Shown: one piece after another, positions 42,933-50,948 of the stretch
Layout of the letters: each line of letters starts with the position of its first letter
Numbering within the stretch: the first letter of the stretch is position 1
DNA from: an uncultured Parasphingopyxis sp.
GTDB lineage: Bacteria; Pseudomonadota; Alphaproteobacteria; Sphingomonadales; Sphingomonadaceae
Length of the DNA: 52,859 nucleotides
Assembly: GCF_937129435.1 (NCBI RefSeq)
Contig: NZ_CAKZNF010000074.1
Location: 1-52,859, forward strand
Direction of reading: 5' to 3'
Position numbers and translations under genes: made by a program
Notes under the pieces: model-generated
What the model was told of the DNA's origin: nothing
Database searches by the model: none
The model's input: only the letters and a program-made list of their open reading frames with translations

Positions 42933-43697
42933 CTAGCCCAGAACAGCCGGCTTCATAACCATCCACACCCCCATGCCGATCATGAACACGTTCTCCGTCA
43001 GCGAGATGAAGCCGAGCGGGACGTTGCTGTCGCCGCCGACGCACGCGCATTTGAGTTCGCGCTTGTCGACATAGACCGCCTTGAACACGCTGACGGCGCC
43101 GATGGTACCGATGACGAGCGCGATCGGCGCCGCGATCAGACCGAAAATCCCGCCGGCGATCATCAGCACGCCAGCCGCGCCCTCCCCGAACGGATAGACA
43201 TAGCCATAGGGCACCCAGCGGCGGGCCAGCAGGTCGTAGTTGAGGAACATCGTCGAAAAGCTCTCGACGTCGCGCAGCTTGAGATAGGCTAGGCCGCACA
43301 TGCTGAACGCGACGAACCATTCGGTCGTGCGCAGGCTGAACCACCGGCCTTCGGCAACAAAGGCAGCCGCGATAGCCATCAGCAACGTCATCGCGAACAG
43401 CGCAATCACCGGTTGGTAGGTCGTCTCGTCCGGATCCTTGACCGACTTGCCGAAATGCGCGCGAAGGTCGTCATAGCCGCCGACCCGCTCGCCATCGATG
43501 AAGGTCTGCGGCGTCGTCTTGACGTCGTGCTTCGCCTTGAATGCGTCGGTTTCCGCACGCGTTTCGAGGTGGTGATCCTCAACCTCGAAGCCCTCGCGCT
43601 GGAGCAGGTCGAGCGATTTGAGGCCGTAGGGGCAGACATGGTCGGGCATGACCATGCGATAAAGCTGGGCGGTTTTGATCTTGGTGGAATCGAGCAT
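42933..43697 (-). CDS. Glutaredoxin-MauE fusion membrane protein
   Basis: A 254-residue protein joining an N-terminal glutaredoxin-like domain (residues 8-90; Cys22 in VCPYGLKSL, TTPQTFIDGERVGGYDDL) to a C-terminal four-helix MauE/DoxX-type membrane domain. The domain includes FPGEG-like YPFGEGAAGVLMIAGGIFG, and KCACVGG is a cysteine pair. The CPYG site has one cysteine where CPYC has two, so it is probably monothiol. MauE domains assist disulphide formation or electron transfer in periplasmic maturation. GAGGAG precedes the ATG at 43697. It is ten bases downstream of the DUF305 gene in the same operon, divergent from csoR-copA-copB, suggesting a role in copper handling or thiol protection. 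Confidence 0.88.
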   Translation of the reverse strand: MLDSTKIKTAQLYRMVMPDHVCPYGLKSLDLLQREGFEVEDHHLETRAETDAFKAKHDVKTTPQTFIDGERVGGYDDLRAHFGKSVKDPDETTYQPVIALFAMTLLMAIAAAFVAEGRWFSLRTTEWFVAFSMCGLAYLKLRDVESFSTMFLNYDLLARRWVPYGYVYPFGEGAAGVLMIAGGIFGLIAAPIALVIGTIGAVSVFKAVYVDKRELKCACVGGDSNVPLGFISLTENVFMIGMGVWMVMKPAVLG

Positions 43698-43707
43698 GAG
43701 AAGCTCC

Positions 43708-44217
43708 TCAGCCTTGGCTGTCGAATTCGGGGACCGGACGGGAAGCCGCCTCGGCCTCGGTAGTCGCGCGACCGTTTTCGGCAATGTCGTCGATCAGCCA
43801 TTTCATCTCGTCGATCTCGCGGCGCTGGGCCCGGATGATCCCGTCGGCAAGTTCGCGGACGCGAATGTCCTCGATATTGGCCCGCTCGCTTGTCAGGATG
43901 GCGATCGAATGATGCGGGATCATGCCCTTCATATAGGCGGTGTCGGCGATCGTATCCTGGCTGCGCAGCGCGTAGAGCGAGCTTGCGAACAGCACCGCCG
44001 CTCCCGCGAAAATCGCGATATTGACGCGCGTCTTTTTGTACATGCCGAGCATGAAGGCGAGCATGACGACCGCCATCATCGCGCCCATATAGAGCGCCAT
44101 CCAGAAGCGCGTCTCGCTGAACAAGACGTGATCGAGGGCGTAGGTGTTGAGGTACATCATGCCGAACATGATCACCGTCGAGGTGACGATCATGGCGGCG
44201 AAACGGGTATAGGACAT
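43708..44217 (-). CDS. DUF305 membrane protein
   Basis: A 169-residue protein with three hydrophobic segments (TRFAAMIVTSTVIMFGMMYLN, FWMALYMGAMMAVVMLAFMLG, NIAIFAGAAVLFASSLYAL) and a C-terminal ferritin-like DUF305 helix pair. The metal-type motif is His102-His103 in MKGMIPHHSIAIL, followed by RELADGIIRAQRREIDEM. DUF305 genes are common in copper and silver resistance loci. The ATG at 44217 is 44 bases from the CsoR-type operator, so the gene is probably induced by copper together with the divergent csoR-cop genes. Metal binding is inferred. Confidence 0.9.
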   Translation of the reverse strand: MSYTRFAAMIVTSTVIMFGMMYLNTYALDHVLFSETRFWMALYMGAMMAVVMLAFMLGMYKKTRVNIAIFAGAAVLFASSLYALRSQDTIADTAYMKGMIPHHSIAILTSERANIEDIRVRELADGIIRAQRREIDEMKWLIDDIAENGRATTEAEAASRPVPEFDSQG

Positions 44218-44260
44218 CACGGAATCTTTCGGTTGCAAATCTTGCGGATTGCCCAACCAT

Positions 44261-44282
44261 ATACTATACCCCCCTCTAGTAT
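44261..44282. promoter_or_regulatory. CsoR/RcnR-type operator in divergent copper promoter
   Basis: ATACTA (44261-44266) and TAGTAT (44277-44282) form perfect arms around a tract with six C, giving the TACT...CCCCCC...AGTA pattern of DUF156-family (CsoR/RcnR/FrmR) operators. It lies between the DUF305 and csoR genes and could control both directions. Confidence 0.82.
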
Positions 44283-44296
44283 CAAGGAGAGACCCG

Positions 44297-44569
44297 TTGC
44301 CCTGCAAGTTCGACAAGGAAATCGCGCGGATGAAGCGTATCGAGGGTCAGGCCCGCGGCATCGCGAAGATGATGGAGGGCGATCGCTATTGCATCGATAT
44401 CCTCCAGCAGGTCACTGCCATGGAAGGCGCGCTGCGCGCCGCAAAGTCGAAGATCCTTTCGATCCATGCCGGCCATTGTGTCGAAGATGCGCTGCAAAGC
44501 GGCGACCCCGTCGAACAGCGGCAGAAATTTACCGAACTGGTCGACCTGTTCCAGAAAGCCGGAAAATAG
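44297..44569 (+). CDS. csoR: Copper-sensing repressor, CsoR family (TTG start)
   Basis: A 90-residue all-helical DUF156 repressor. Ligand positions Cys32 (RYCIDIL), His57 and Cys61 (IHAGHC) match the Cu(I) set Cys36/His61/Cys65 of Mycobacterium CsoR rather than the RcnR or FrmR sets. The start is taken as TTG at 44297 because AAGGAGA lies seven bases upstream and it gives MPCKFDKEIARMKRIEGQ, the normal family length; the first ATG is 11 codons further. Its own operator is 15 bases upstream. copA starts five bases after the stop, so csoR-copA-copB are one operon. Confidence 0.9.
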   Translation: MPCKFDKEIARMKRIEGQARGIAKMMEGDRYCIDILQQVTAMEGALRAAKSKILSIHAGHCVEDALQSGDPVEQRQKFTELVDLFQKAGK

Positions 44570-44573
44570 CCTC

Positions 44574-46322
44574 ATGACATCGCTGAAAAGACGAGACGTG
44601 CTGAACGGCGCGCTGGCGCTCGGAGGTTCGCTGGCTGCGACGAGCCTGTTGCCGGGATGGGCCCGCGCACAGAGCCATGCGCACCATCAACCCATGGCCC
44701 CCGCCTCCCCCGGTGTGCTTTCCGGCGAGGACATCGCGCTGTCGATCGGCGAGACGCCTTTTACCGTGGGCGGGCGCACCGGCCATGCCATCACCGTCAA
44801 CGGCACGCTGCCCGCGCCGCTGATCCGATTGCGCGAGGGGCAGAATGTCCGCCTGTCGGTGACCAACCATCTCGACGAGGACAGTTCGATCCATTGGCAC
44901 GGCCTGCTCCTGCCGTTCCAGATGGATGGGGTGCCCGGCATCTCCTTCCCCGGCATCCGGCCGCACGAGACCTTCGTATACGAATTCCCGGTGCGTCAGG
45001 CCGGCACCTATTGGTATCACAGCCATTCGAACCTGCAGGAGGCGATGGGGCATTACGGGCCGATCGTCATCGATCCGCATCACGATCCCGTCGCCTTCGA
45101 CCGTGAACACGTTCTCGTGCTCTCGGACTGGAGCTTCATGCATCCGCACGCGATCATGGAACGGCTGAAACAGAGTCCCGACTATTTCAACCGGCAGCAG
45201 AACACGCTGTTCGACGGCCGCGAGATGAGTGCAGGCGAGCGTGCCATGTGGGGCGGCATGCGGATGATGCCGTCCGACATCGCCGACGTGACCGGCGCGA
45301 CCTATACCTATCTGATCAACGGTCACGGTCCGCAGGAGAACTGGACCGGCCTGTTCGAACCGGGCGAGCGGGTGCGGCTGCGCATCATCAACGCCTCCGC
45401 AATGAGCATCTTCAACGTCCGTATTCCGGGCCTGCCGATGACGGTCGTCAACGCCGACGGCGAAAATGTCCGTCCGGTGGAAACCGATGAAATTCAGATG
45501 GGTGTCGCCGAAACCTATGACGTGATCGTCACGCCGCGCGACGGCGCCTACAGCTTTATCGCCGAGAGCATCGACCGTTCCGGCATGGCGCGCGCGACGC
45601 TGGCACCGCGCCAGGGCATGGAGGCCGCCGTCCCGCCGCTGCGCGAACGCCCGACGCTGACGATGCGCGACATGGGCATGGGCGGCATGGCGATGGGCGA
45701 CATGGAGGGCATGGATCATTCCGCCATGGGCCACGACATGTCGGGCGATGCCGGTAGCGGGATGGATCATTCGATGCGCGAAGGCTCGGTCGCGCCGGAG
45801 GTGGACCTGAACCCCGGCGTCGACATGATCGCGCCGATGCCGGTCGACCGGACCGGAGATCGCGGCATCGGCCTCGACGATGTCGATCACCGCGTGCTCG
45901 TCTACACCGATCTTGTCGCGCTCGACGCCAATCCCGATCCGCGCCCGCCCAGCCGCGAACTCGAAATCCACCTGACCGGCAATATGGAGCGCTATATGTG
46001 GTCGTTCGACGGCCGCCGCTTCAGCGAGGTGGTCGAGCCGATCCGCTTTGCGCGCAACGAGCGGGTGCGGGTGAAACTCGTTAACGACACGATGATGACG
46101 CACCCGATCCACCTGCACGGCCATTTCTTCGAGGTGGTGAACGGCCATCCGGGCCGCCAGCCGCGCAAGCATACCGTCAACGTGCTTCCCGGCGGCTTCG
46201 TGCAGTTCGACCTGACCGCCGACGCGCCGGGCGACTGGGCGTTCCACTGTCACCTGCTGATGCACATGCATTCGGGGATGTTCAACGTCGTCACGGTGCG
46301 GCCGATGGGAGATGCCGCATGA
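44574..46322 (+). CDS. copA: Periplasmic multicopper oxidase CopA (copper resistance)
   Basis: A 582-residue cupredoxin oxidase of the CopA/PcoA family. A Tat signal is visible (KRRDVLNGALALGG). Copper ligand blocks are HWHGLLLPF, TYWYHSHSNLQ, HPIHLHGHFF and the C-terminal HCHLLMHMHSGM (type 1 plus trinuclear centre). A Met/His-rich insert (residues about 360-400, MGMGGMAMGDMEGMDHSAMG) probably binds extra copper. It detoxifies copper in the periplasm by oxidising Cu(I) or sequestering it. Its TGA overlaps the copB ATG. It is not the P-type ATPase of the same name, which is absent from the window. Confidence 0.95.
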   Translation: MTSLKRRDVLNGALALGGSLAATSLLPGWARAQSHAHHQPMAPASPGVLSGEDIALSIGETPFTVGGRTGHAITVNGTLPAPLIRLREGQNVRLSVTNHLDEDSSIHWHGLLLPFQMDGVPGISFPGIRPHETFVYEFPVRQAGTYWYHSHSNLQEAMGHYGPIVIDPHHDPVAFDREHVLVLSDWSFMHPHAIMERLKQSPDYFNRQQNTLFDGREMSAGERAMWGGMRMMPSDIADVTGATYTYLINGHGPQENWTGLFEPGERVRLRIINASAMSIFNVRIPGLPMTVVNADGENVRPVETDEIQMGVAETYDVIVTPRDGAYSFIAESIDRSGMARATLAPRQGMEAAVPPLRERPTLTMRDMGMGGMAMGDMEGMDHSAMGHDMSGDAGSGMDHSMREGSVAPEVDLNPGVDMIAPMPVDRTGDRGIGLDDVDHRVLVYTDLVALDANPDPRPPSRELEIHLTGNMERYMWSFDGRRFSEVVEPIRFARNERVRVKLVNDTMMTHPIHLHGHFFEVVNGHPGRQPRKHTVNVLPGGFVQFDLTADAPGDWAFHCHLLMHMHSGMFNVVTVRPMGDAA

Positions 46323-47341
46323 TCCGGCACCTCCTCCTCCTCGCCTCCACCCTGATACCCGCGCCGCTGCTCGCCCAGCATGAGGGGCACGACATGTCGG
46401 GCCATGACGGTCACGCCATGGAGCGGCCCGCCGACCCGCATGCCGGCCACGCCATCCCGATGGAGCCGGCCGCCGGAAGCGAAGATGCGCACGCCGGTCA
46501 CGGTTCGATGGATCACGAGACGATGGACCATGGATCGATGGACCACGGCTCAATGAGGCACGAGGAGATGGATCACGGCGCTCCTGCCCTGCCCCGCTCC
46601 GGCCCGCCTCCCGAAGCATTTAGCGGCCCCGAGCACGCGGCCGACGGGCTCTTCCCGCCCGCCGAGATGGCCGAAACACGCGATCAACTCCGCCGCAACC
46701 AGGGCGGGATGACGACACACCTTTTCATGTTCGACCGGCTCGAAGCGCAGATCACGGAGGGCGAGGACATCTATCTGTGGGACGCGAACATCTGGTTCGG
46801 CGGTGACATCGACAAATTCTGGGTCAAGAGCGAGGGCGAGGGCGAATTCGGCGGATCGTTCGAGGAAGCCGAAACCCAGGCACTGTGGAGCCATGCCATC
46901 GGCCCCTATTTCGACCTCCAGACCGGCGCCCGATACGACATCCGCAACGATGGCCCCGATACCGCGCATCTCGTGCTCGGCGTCCAGGGGGTCGCACCCT
47001 ATTGGTTCGAGATCGATGCCGCAGCGTTTCTTTCCGACGAAGGCGACGTGACGGCGCGCTTCGAAGCAGAATACGACCAGCGGCTGACCCAACGCCTGAT
47101 CCTGCAACCGCGTTTCGAGGCGAGCTTGTCCGCGCAGGACATCCCCGAACTCGGCATCGGCGCGGGACTGTCGAACGTCGAGGCGGGGCTAAGGCTGCGC
47201 TACGAGATCGCTCGCGAATTCGCGCCATATGTCGGTGTCGAATGGCACCGCGACATCGGCGACACGGCTGACTTCACGCGCGCTACCGGCGGCGATCCGG
47301 ATCGCTGGGTCTTTCTCGCGGGCGTTCGGGCCTGGTTCTAG
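46319..47341 (+). CDS. copB: Outer-membrane copper resistance protein CopB
   Basis: A 340-residue protein with a signal peptide (APLLAQ), then a His/Met-rich copper-binding stretch of about 70 residues (repeated MDHGSMDHGSM and GHDMSGHDGHAM units). A C-terminal beta-barrel domain follows (FDRLEAQITEGEDIYLWDANIWFGGDIDKFW, YVGVEWHRDIG, terminal Phe). This is the PcoB/CopB family that completes the CopA system at the outer membrane. It overlaps copA by four bases (ATGA), indicating coupled translation. The next gene is convergent. Confidence 0.95.
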   Translation: MIRHLLLLASTLIPAPLLAQHEGHDMSGHDGHAMERPADPHAGHAIPMEPAAGSEDAHAGHGSMDHETMDHGSMDHGSMRHEEMDHGAPALPRSGPPPEAFSGPEHAADGLFPPAEMAETRDQLRRNQGGMTTHLFMFDRLEAQITEGEDIYLWDANIWFGGDIDKFWVKSEGEGEFGGSFEEAETQALWSHAIGPYFDLQTGARYDIRNDGPDTAHLVLGVQGVAPYWFEIDAAAFLSDEGDVTARFEAEYDQRLTQRLILQPRFEASLSAQDIPELGIGAGLSNVEAGLRLRYEIAREFAPYVGVEWHRDIGDTADFTRATGGDPDRWVFLAGVRAWF

Positions 47342-47371
47342 AGAAGTCCAGCGGCACAAGGCCCTGCGTCG

Positions 47372-47959
47372 TCAGACAGCGTGGCCGTCGTGCCAGTTCT
47401 TGTCGAAGGTGTAGAAGCAGCTGTGCGTGTAGCGCATGCCCGAGGTGATCTTCTTCACCCCGTGCAGATATTCGTGCGTCGAGGGGAAGAAGGCCATCAT
47501 CCGCGGCTTTATCTGCGGTTGCAGGCCCAGCGTCGGGAAATGAATCTCGCCGCCTTCGAATTCGTCGTTCAGATAGATGATCGAAGCGAAGGCACGCCAC
47601 GGAAATTCGTTCGGCCGGCCGTCGGGTTGCTCGCAATCCGCGTGCGGCGCCTGATCGTCGCCCGGTTTCCAACGGACCATCTGCAGCGTATCGGCATAGA
47701 CCGGTTCGGTGATCTCGTAATCCTTCTTGATCGCCTTGGCCGCGCGCTTGCGGAGCCGCTCCATCAGCCGCAGCACCTTGGGCGGCATGCTCCGCGGATT
47801 GATCATCCGGCCATACCAGACGTCGTTTTCCGGCAGGTAGGTTTCCCATGCCGCATTGGGTGACTTGGCGTAGAACAGCAGTTGCTTGCGCTCCTGTTCG
47901 GTGATGAAGTTCTCGCGGATCCCGACCGGTTTTCCCACTAGTGAACGCGCTGTAAGCAT
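47372..47959 (-). CDS. 2-oxoglutarate/Fe(II)-dependent dioxygenase (prolyl-hydroxylase-like)
   Basis: A 195-residue double-stranded beta-helix oxygenase. The iron triad is His106 and Asp108 (APHADCEQ) with His166 (EYLHGV), and Arg176 (GMRYTHSCFY) is placed to bind 2-oxoglutarate. The ASIIYLNDEFEGGEIHFP strand is typical of P4H-type enzymes. The N-terminal 45 residues are short for this family, so the catalytic core is nearly the whole protein. It lies downstream of the glycine betaine methyltransferases on the same strand after 107 bases. Whether it modifies a compatible solute, an amino acid or a protein is open. Confidence 0.9.
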   Translation of the reverse strand: MLTARSLVGKPVGIRENFITEQERKQLLFYAKSPNAAWETYLPENDVWYGRMINPRSMPPKVLRLMERLRKRAAKAIKKDYEITEPVYADTLQMVRWKPGDDQAPHADCEQPDGRPNEFPWRAFASIIYLNDEFEGGEIHFPTLGLQPQIKPRMMAFFPSTHEYLHGVKKITSGMRYTHSCFYTFDKNWHDGHAV

Positions 47960-48066
47960 GGCGCCCTGATCCCCATCCCGATTTATTGAGTTAGGAGGGT
48001 CTTAGTCCATCGCCTTTTCAATTGACTAGTCCCAATCGACGCCATGCGGAGCGGGACGCGGCGCGT

Positions 48067-48915
48067 TCAGCTCCGCTTGCGATAGTGCATGATGCCCCAG
48101 GCCAGGCGACCGGCGGCCGCACCATCGACCCAGTGCTTCAATCCGGCGAGCATTCGGTCGCGAAATGCGGCGTCGATGCCCTCTTCCGCAGCCCGTTCGG
48201 CCAGTTCCTCGCGCACGCGCGCATAGTGATTGCCGAGCTGATCGGTCAGCTTTTCGACCTCGATCTTCTCGAACCCGCGCTTGCCGAGCGCTTCGTCGTA
48301 AAAGCCGAACGAAGCCAGATCGGGCAGGTGGATGCGGTCGTAGATCGGCTGGAGCGCTTCGCGGTCTTCAAGGCCGTCGGCCTGCATCGGATCGGTGAAG
48401 ATCAACTCGCCGCCCGGCTTCAATACGCGCGCCACCTCGTCGAGCACAGCCAGGCGATCGGGCGCGTGCAGGATCGCATCCTGGCTCCACGCAATGTCGA
48501 AGCTGGAATCGTCGAATATCATATTGTCGAACGAACCGCCGACGATCTTGATCCTGTCGCCAAGCCCGGCCTCTTTGGTCAGCGCCCGGTTCCGCTCGTT
48601 TTCCACGGACGAGAGATTGATGCACGTGACATGCGCGCCATATTCGCCGGCAAGCACGCGCGCCGCTCCGCCATAGCCGGCGCCGAGATCGACGACGCTC
48701 TTGCCCGAAATGTCGCCAAGCTTTCCGGCCATCCGATCGACTGTCCGGCGGCTGGCGACCGCGATGTCGGTCTTGCCGTCATACAGGCCGACATGGATAT
48801 CCTCACCGCCCCAGATGGCACTGTAGAAGGAATCGGCCTCTTCGCTGTCATAATAGTCGCGGGCGACGCCAACGCCTTCGTCATAGTTCGAGGCAGCGGT
48901 CCGATTATCGGTCAT
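48067..48915 (-). CDS. Sarcosine/dimethylglycine N-methyltransferase
   Basis: The second enzyme of de novo glycine betaine synthesis; it adds two methyl groups from SAM to sarcosine and dimethylglycine. It is 282 residues long. Family features are YYDSEEADSFYSAIWGGEDIHVGLYD, SAM motif I VVDLGAGYGGAARVLAG, and the DIAWSQDAILHAPDR and LIFTDPMQADGL segments. The ATG at 48915 overlaps the end of the glycine methyltransferase gene by 11 bases, so the two are translationally coupled. The pair implies betaine is made from glycine for osmotic protection, which costs three SAM per molecule. Confidence 0.93.
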   Translation of the reverse strand: MTDNRTAASNYDEGVGVARDYYDSEEADSFYSAIWGGEDIHVGLYDGKTDIAVASRRTVDRMAGKLGDISGKSVVDLGAGYGGAARVLAGEYGAHVTCINLSSVENERNRALTKEAGLGDRIKIVGGSFDNMIFDDSSFDIAWSQDAILHAPDRLAVLDEVARVLKPGGELIFTDPMQADGLEDREALQPIYDRIHLPDLASFGFYDEALGKRGFEKIEVEKLTDQLGNHYARVREELAERAAEEGIDAAFRDRMLAGLKHWVDGAAAGRLAWGIMHYRKRS

Positions 48916-49729
48916 ATTCTTTCTCCGCGAGATGCACGAAGAAGTCGGGATCGGACTCCTCGCCCTCCTCCATGAAATCGCCATAGCTATGCAGTTTCTG
49001 GAACCCCGCTTCCCGCAGAAGGTCGCGCACGTAATTCTTCCGCAGCGGGAACATGTTCAGGTTGTGCTTCGATCCGTCCGGGAAGGTATATTCGAAGCGT
49101 GCGAGCCCCTCATCCACATGGACGGGCTCGGCCGTCACCTGGTCGCCGCAATAATAATATTTGTGCTTGGTGCTGAAGCCGTTGTCGAGGATCCCGTCAT
49201 AGTTGCGCTGATCGATGATCAGGATGCCGTCATGCTTTAGCGCGGCATAGAATTCGGCCAGCGCCCGGCGGCGGTCATGCTCGTCGAACAGATGGGTGAA
49301 GCTGTTGCCGAGGCAGATGATCGCGTCGAACTTGCCGTGGACGTCCTTGTTGAGCTTGCGCCAGTCGGCATGGACGGTCTTGAGCACCACGCCGTGCTCG
49401 CGGCCGTTGTCGAACGCCTTTGCGAGCATCTCCGCAGACCCATCGGCCGAAGTCACGTCGAACCCCGCCTTGGCGAGCTGGATCGAGTGAAAGCCCGTGC
49501 CGGCCGCGACGTCGAGCACGCTGTGCTTGCCGCGCGCCTTCAGCACATCGATGAAGAAGCGTCCCTCGCTCTCGGCGCGGCTCTTCCAGTCGATCAGCTC
49601 GTCCCACTTGTCGACGAAACCGCGAATATATTCGGAGACATATTTGTCAGATTCCCGGACGGCGGTCGGATCGTCCCCGTAATCCTGTCTTTCGTCCGGC
49701 TGAAATACGACGGTTTTGTTGGGCGTGAT
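48905..49729 (-). CDS. Glycine/sarcosine N-methyltransferase with apparent non-standard start codon
   Basis: The first enzyme of glycine betaine synthesis (glycine to sarcosine and dimethylglycine). SAM motif I is VLDVAAGTGFHSIQLAKAGF. The conserved N-terminal family sequence (YGDDPTAVRESDKYVSEYIR, then WDELIDWKSRAESEGRFFID) is present in frame, but no ATG, GTG or TTG occurs between it and the upstream stop. The first usual start is a GTG at 49546, which would delete that part. I place the start at ATC (49727-49729), seven bases after GGGAG (49737-49741), giving 274 residues, a normal family length. A mutated or misread ATG is the main alternative. Overlaps the next gene. Confidence 0.82.
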   Translation of the reverse strand: MTPNKTVVFQPDERQDYGDDPTAVRESDKYVSEYIRGFVDKWDELIDWKSRAESEGRFFIDVLKARGKHSVLDVAAGTGFHSIQLAKAGFDVTSADGSAEMLAKAFDNGREHGVVLKTVHADWRKLNKDVHGKFDAIICLGNSFTHLFDEHDRRRALAEFYAALKHDGILIIDQRNYDGILDNGFSTKHKYYYCGDQVTAEPVHVDEGLARFEYTFPDGSKHNLNMFPLRKNYVRDLLREAGFQKLHSYGDFMEEGEESDPDFFVHLAEKEYDR

Positions 49730-49980
49730 CGCTCTTCTCCCTTTTGGCTTTTCCTGCGCTTGCGATGATACCCGGCACGACCCCTGTTAGGGTGAACAGC
49801 CGCGGCGGCGAGGGTTCTATCCTATGGGCTGGGCGACGGCTTGGCTACCGGATCGCGAAATTTCTTGTCGCAGTGCAGCAAACTTTCCCGCTAAGTCATT
49901 GCGGACGGACGCCAATCCAGCCAAAATGAATTTAGATAGCTGCGGACGAAAGGCCCTCGCTTGCGATCTGGAGATTACGG

Positions 49981-50003
49981 GAGAATGTCTCCCGGACATT
50001 CTC
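49981..50003. repeat. Perfect 9-bp inverted repeat downstream of tRNA-Tyr
   Basis: GAGAATGTC and GACATTCTC flank a five-base loop. In the minus direction it follows the tRNA-Tyr 3' end by 14 bases and could end or trim that transcript, though no T tract follows. The rest of 49745-50017 shows no gene I can support; it should carry the promoter of the betaine genes. Confidence 0.6.
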
Positions 50004-50017
50004 ATATTCCGGAAAAC

Positions 50018-50103
50018 TGGTGGACGGGGCTGGATTCGAACCAGCGTACGCTAACGCGGGCAGATTTACAGTCTGCTGCCTTTAACCACTCGGCCACCCG
50101 TCC
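50018..50103 (-). tRNA. tRNA-Tyr (anticodon GTA)
   Basis: An 86-base class II tRNA with encoded CCA (50018-50020 on the complement). The acceptor arm GGACGGG/CCCGTCC pairs fully with one G-C-rich stem. The anticodon loop CTGTAAA has anticodon GTA at 50067-50069, the variable arm is long, and the T arm is CTGG-TTCGAAT-CCAG. The long variable arm and anticodon together identify tyrosine. Confidence 0.97.
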
Positions 50104-50201
50104 ATTCCAGGAGGCCTTGGCGCCGTGCGGCGCGGCAAGAGGGCGGCTCAATGGCGAAACGCCGCTTGCCTGTCAACGCCGCGCTGTGGAAAGGGTTGCC
50201 G

Positions 50202-50948
50202 ATGGCAAAACGACGCAAGGCAAAGCAGCGCGACGCGCGGCACCCGAGGCTCTGGGGACGGCATGCCGTGGAGGCCGCGCTGGCCAATCCGGCGCGGCGC
50301 TTCCGCAAGATCTGGGCGACGCATGAGGCACTGGCGGAACTCGATATGCCAGAGGGGTTGCCGGTCGAAATCGCCGGCGTGCAGGATCTGGCTCGCCATG
50401 TTCCGCACGACGCCCCGCACCAAGGAATCGTCGCCGAGGTCGAGCCGCTCGAAGACATCGCCATCGAGGACCTGCTCGACGGCGCGGCTGATGGCCGGCC
50501 TCTCGTCGTTCTCGATCAGGTGACCGATCCGCACAATGCCGGCGCGATCATGCGTTCCGCCGTTGCATTCGATGCGCTGGGGATCGTCACGCAGGACAGG
50601 CACGCGCCGCCGGAATCAGGCGCGCTCGCCAAGGCGGCGTCGGGCGCGCTCGAGATCTTGCCCTGGTGCCGGGTCGTCAATCTTTCGCGCGCGCTCGACC
50701 AGATGGCCGATGCCGGGTTCTGGCGCATCGGGCTAGCCGGCGAGACCGATATGACGATCGGCGAAGCGCTCGGTCCGGCCAAGGTAGCACTTGTGCTGGG
50801 CGCCGAGGGAGAGGGCCTGCGTCCGAATGTCGCCCAGCATTGCGATGCCCTTGCACGGCTGCCGATTTCCGACCGGATGGAGAGTTTGAACGTATCCAAT
50901 GCCGCAGCGATCGCGCTATATGCGGCGCGAGAGGGGAACGGGTCATGA
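50202..50948 (+). CDS. rlmB: 23S rRNA 2'-O-methyltransferase, RlmB/TrmH family
   Basis: A SPOUT-class methyltransferase of 248 residues, most like RlmB (Gm2251 of 23S rRNA). The N-terminal substrate-binding domain begins LWGRHAVEAALANPARRF. The knotted SAM domain has motif 1 LDQVTDPHNAGAIMRSAVAF with the catalytic Asn/Arg, motif 2 VALVLGAEGEGLRPNV and motif 3 LPISDRMESLNVSNAAAIALY. The ATG at 50202 has AAAGGG eight bases upstream; an earlier ATG at 50151 has a similar start (MAKRRL) but no good site. Its TGA overlaps the next gene by four bases. Confidence 0.93.
   Translation: MAKRRKAKQRDARHPRLWGRHAVEAALANPARRFRKIWATHEALAELDMPEGLPVEIAGVQDLARHVPHDAPHQGIVAEVEPLEDIAIEDLLDGAADGRPLVVLDQVTDPHNAGAIMRSAVAFDALGIVTQDRHAPPESGALAKAASGALEILPWCRVVNLSRALDQMADAGFWRIGLAGETDMTIGEALGPAKVALVLGAEGEGLRPNVAQHCDALARLPISDRMESLNVSNAAAIALYAAREGNGS

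Noticed and set aside
44529..46619. A 696-codon open frame on the minus strand over copA
   Set aside because: It is a shadow of a GC-rich gene: copA has all cupredoxin copper motifs in the other strand, whereas this frame is His/Arg/Asp-rich with no domain.
49744..50054. Small open frames between the glycine methyltransferase gene and tRNA-Tyr
   Set aside because: They lack ribosome sites and similarity to anything I know, and one runs into the tRNA; treated as intergenic.
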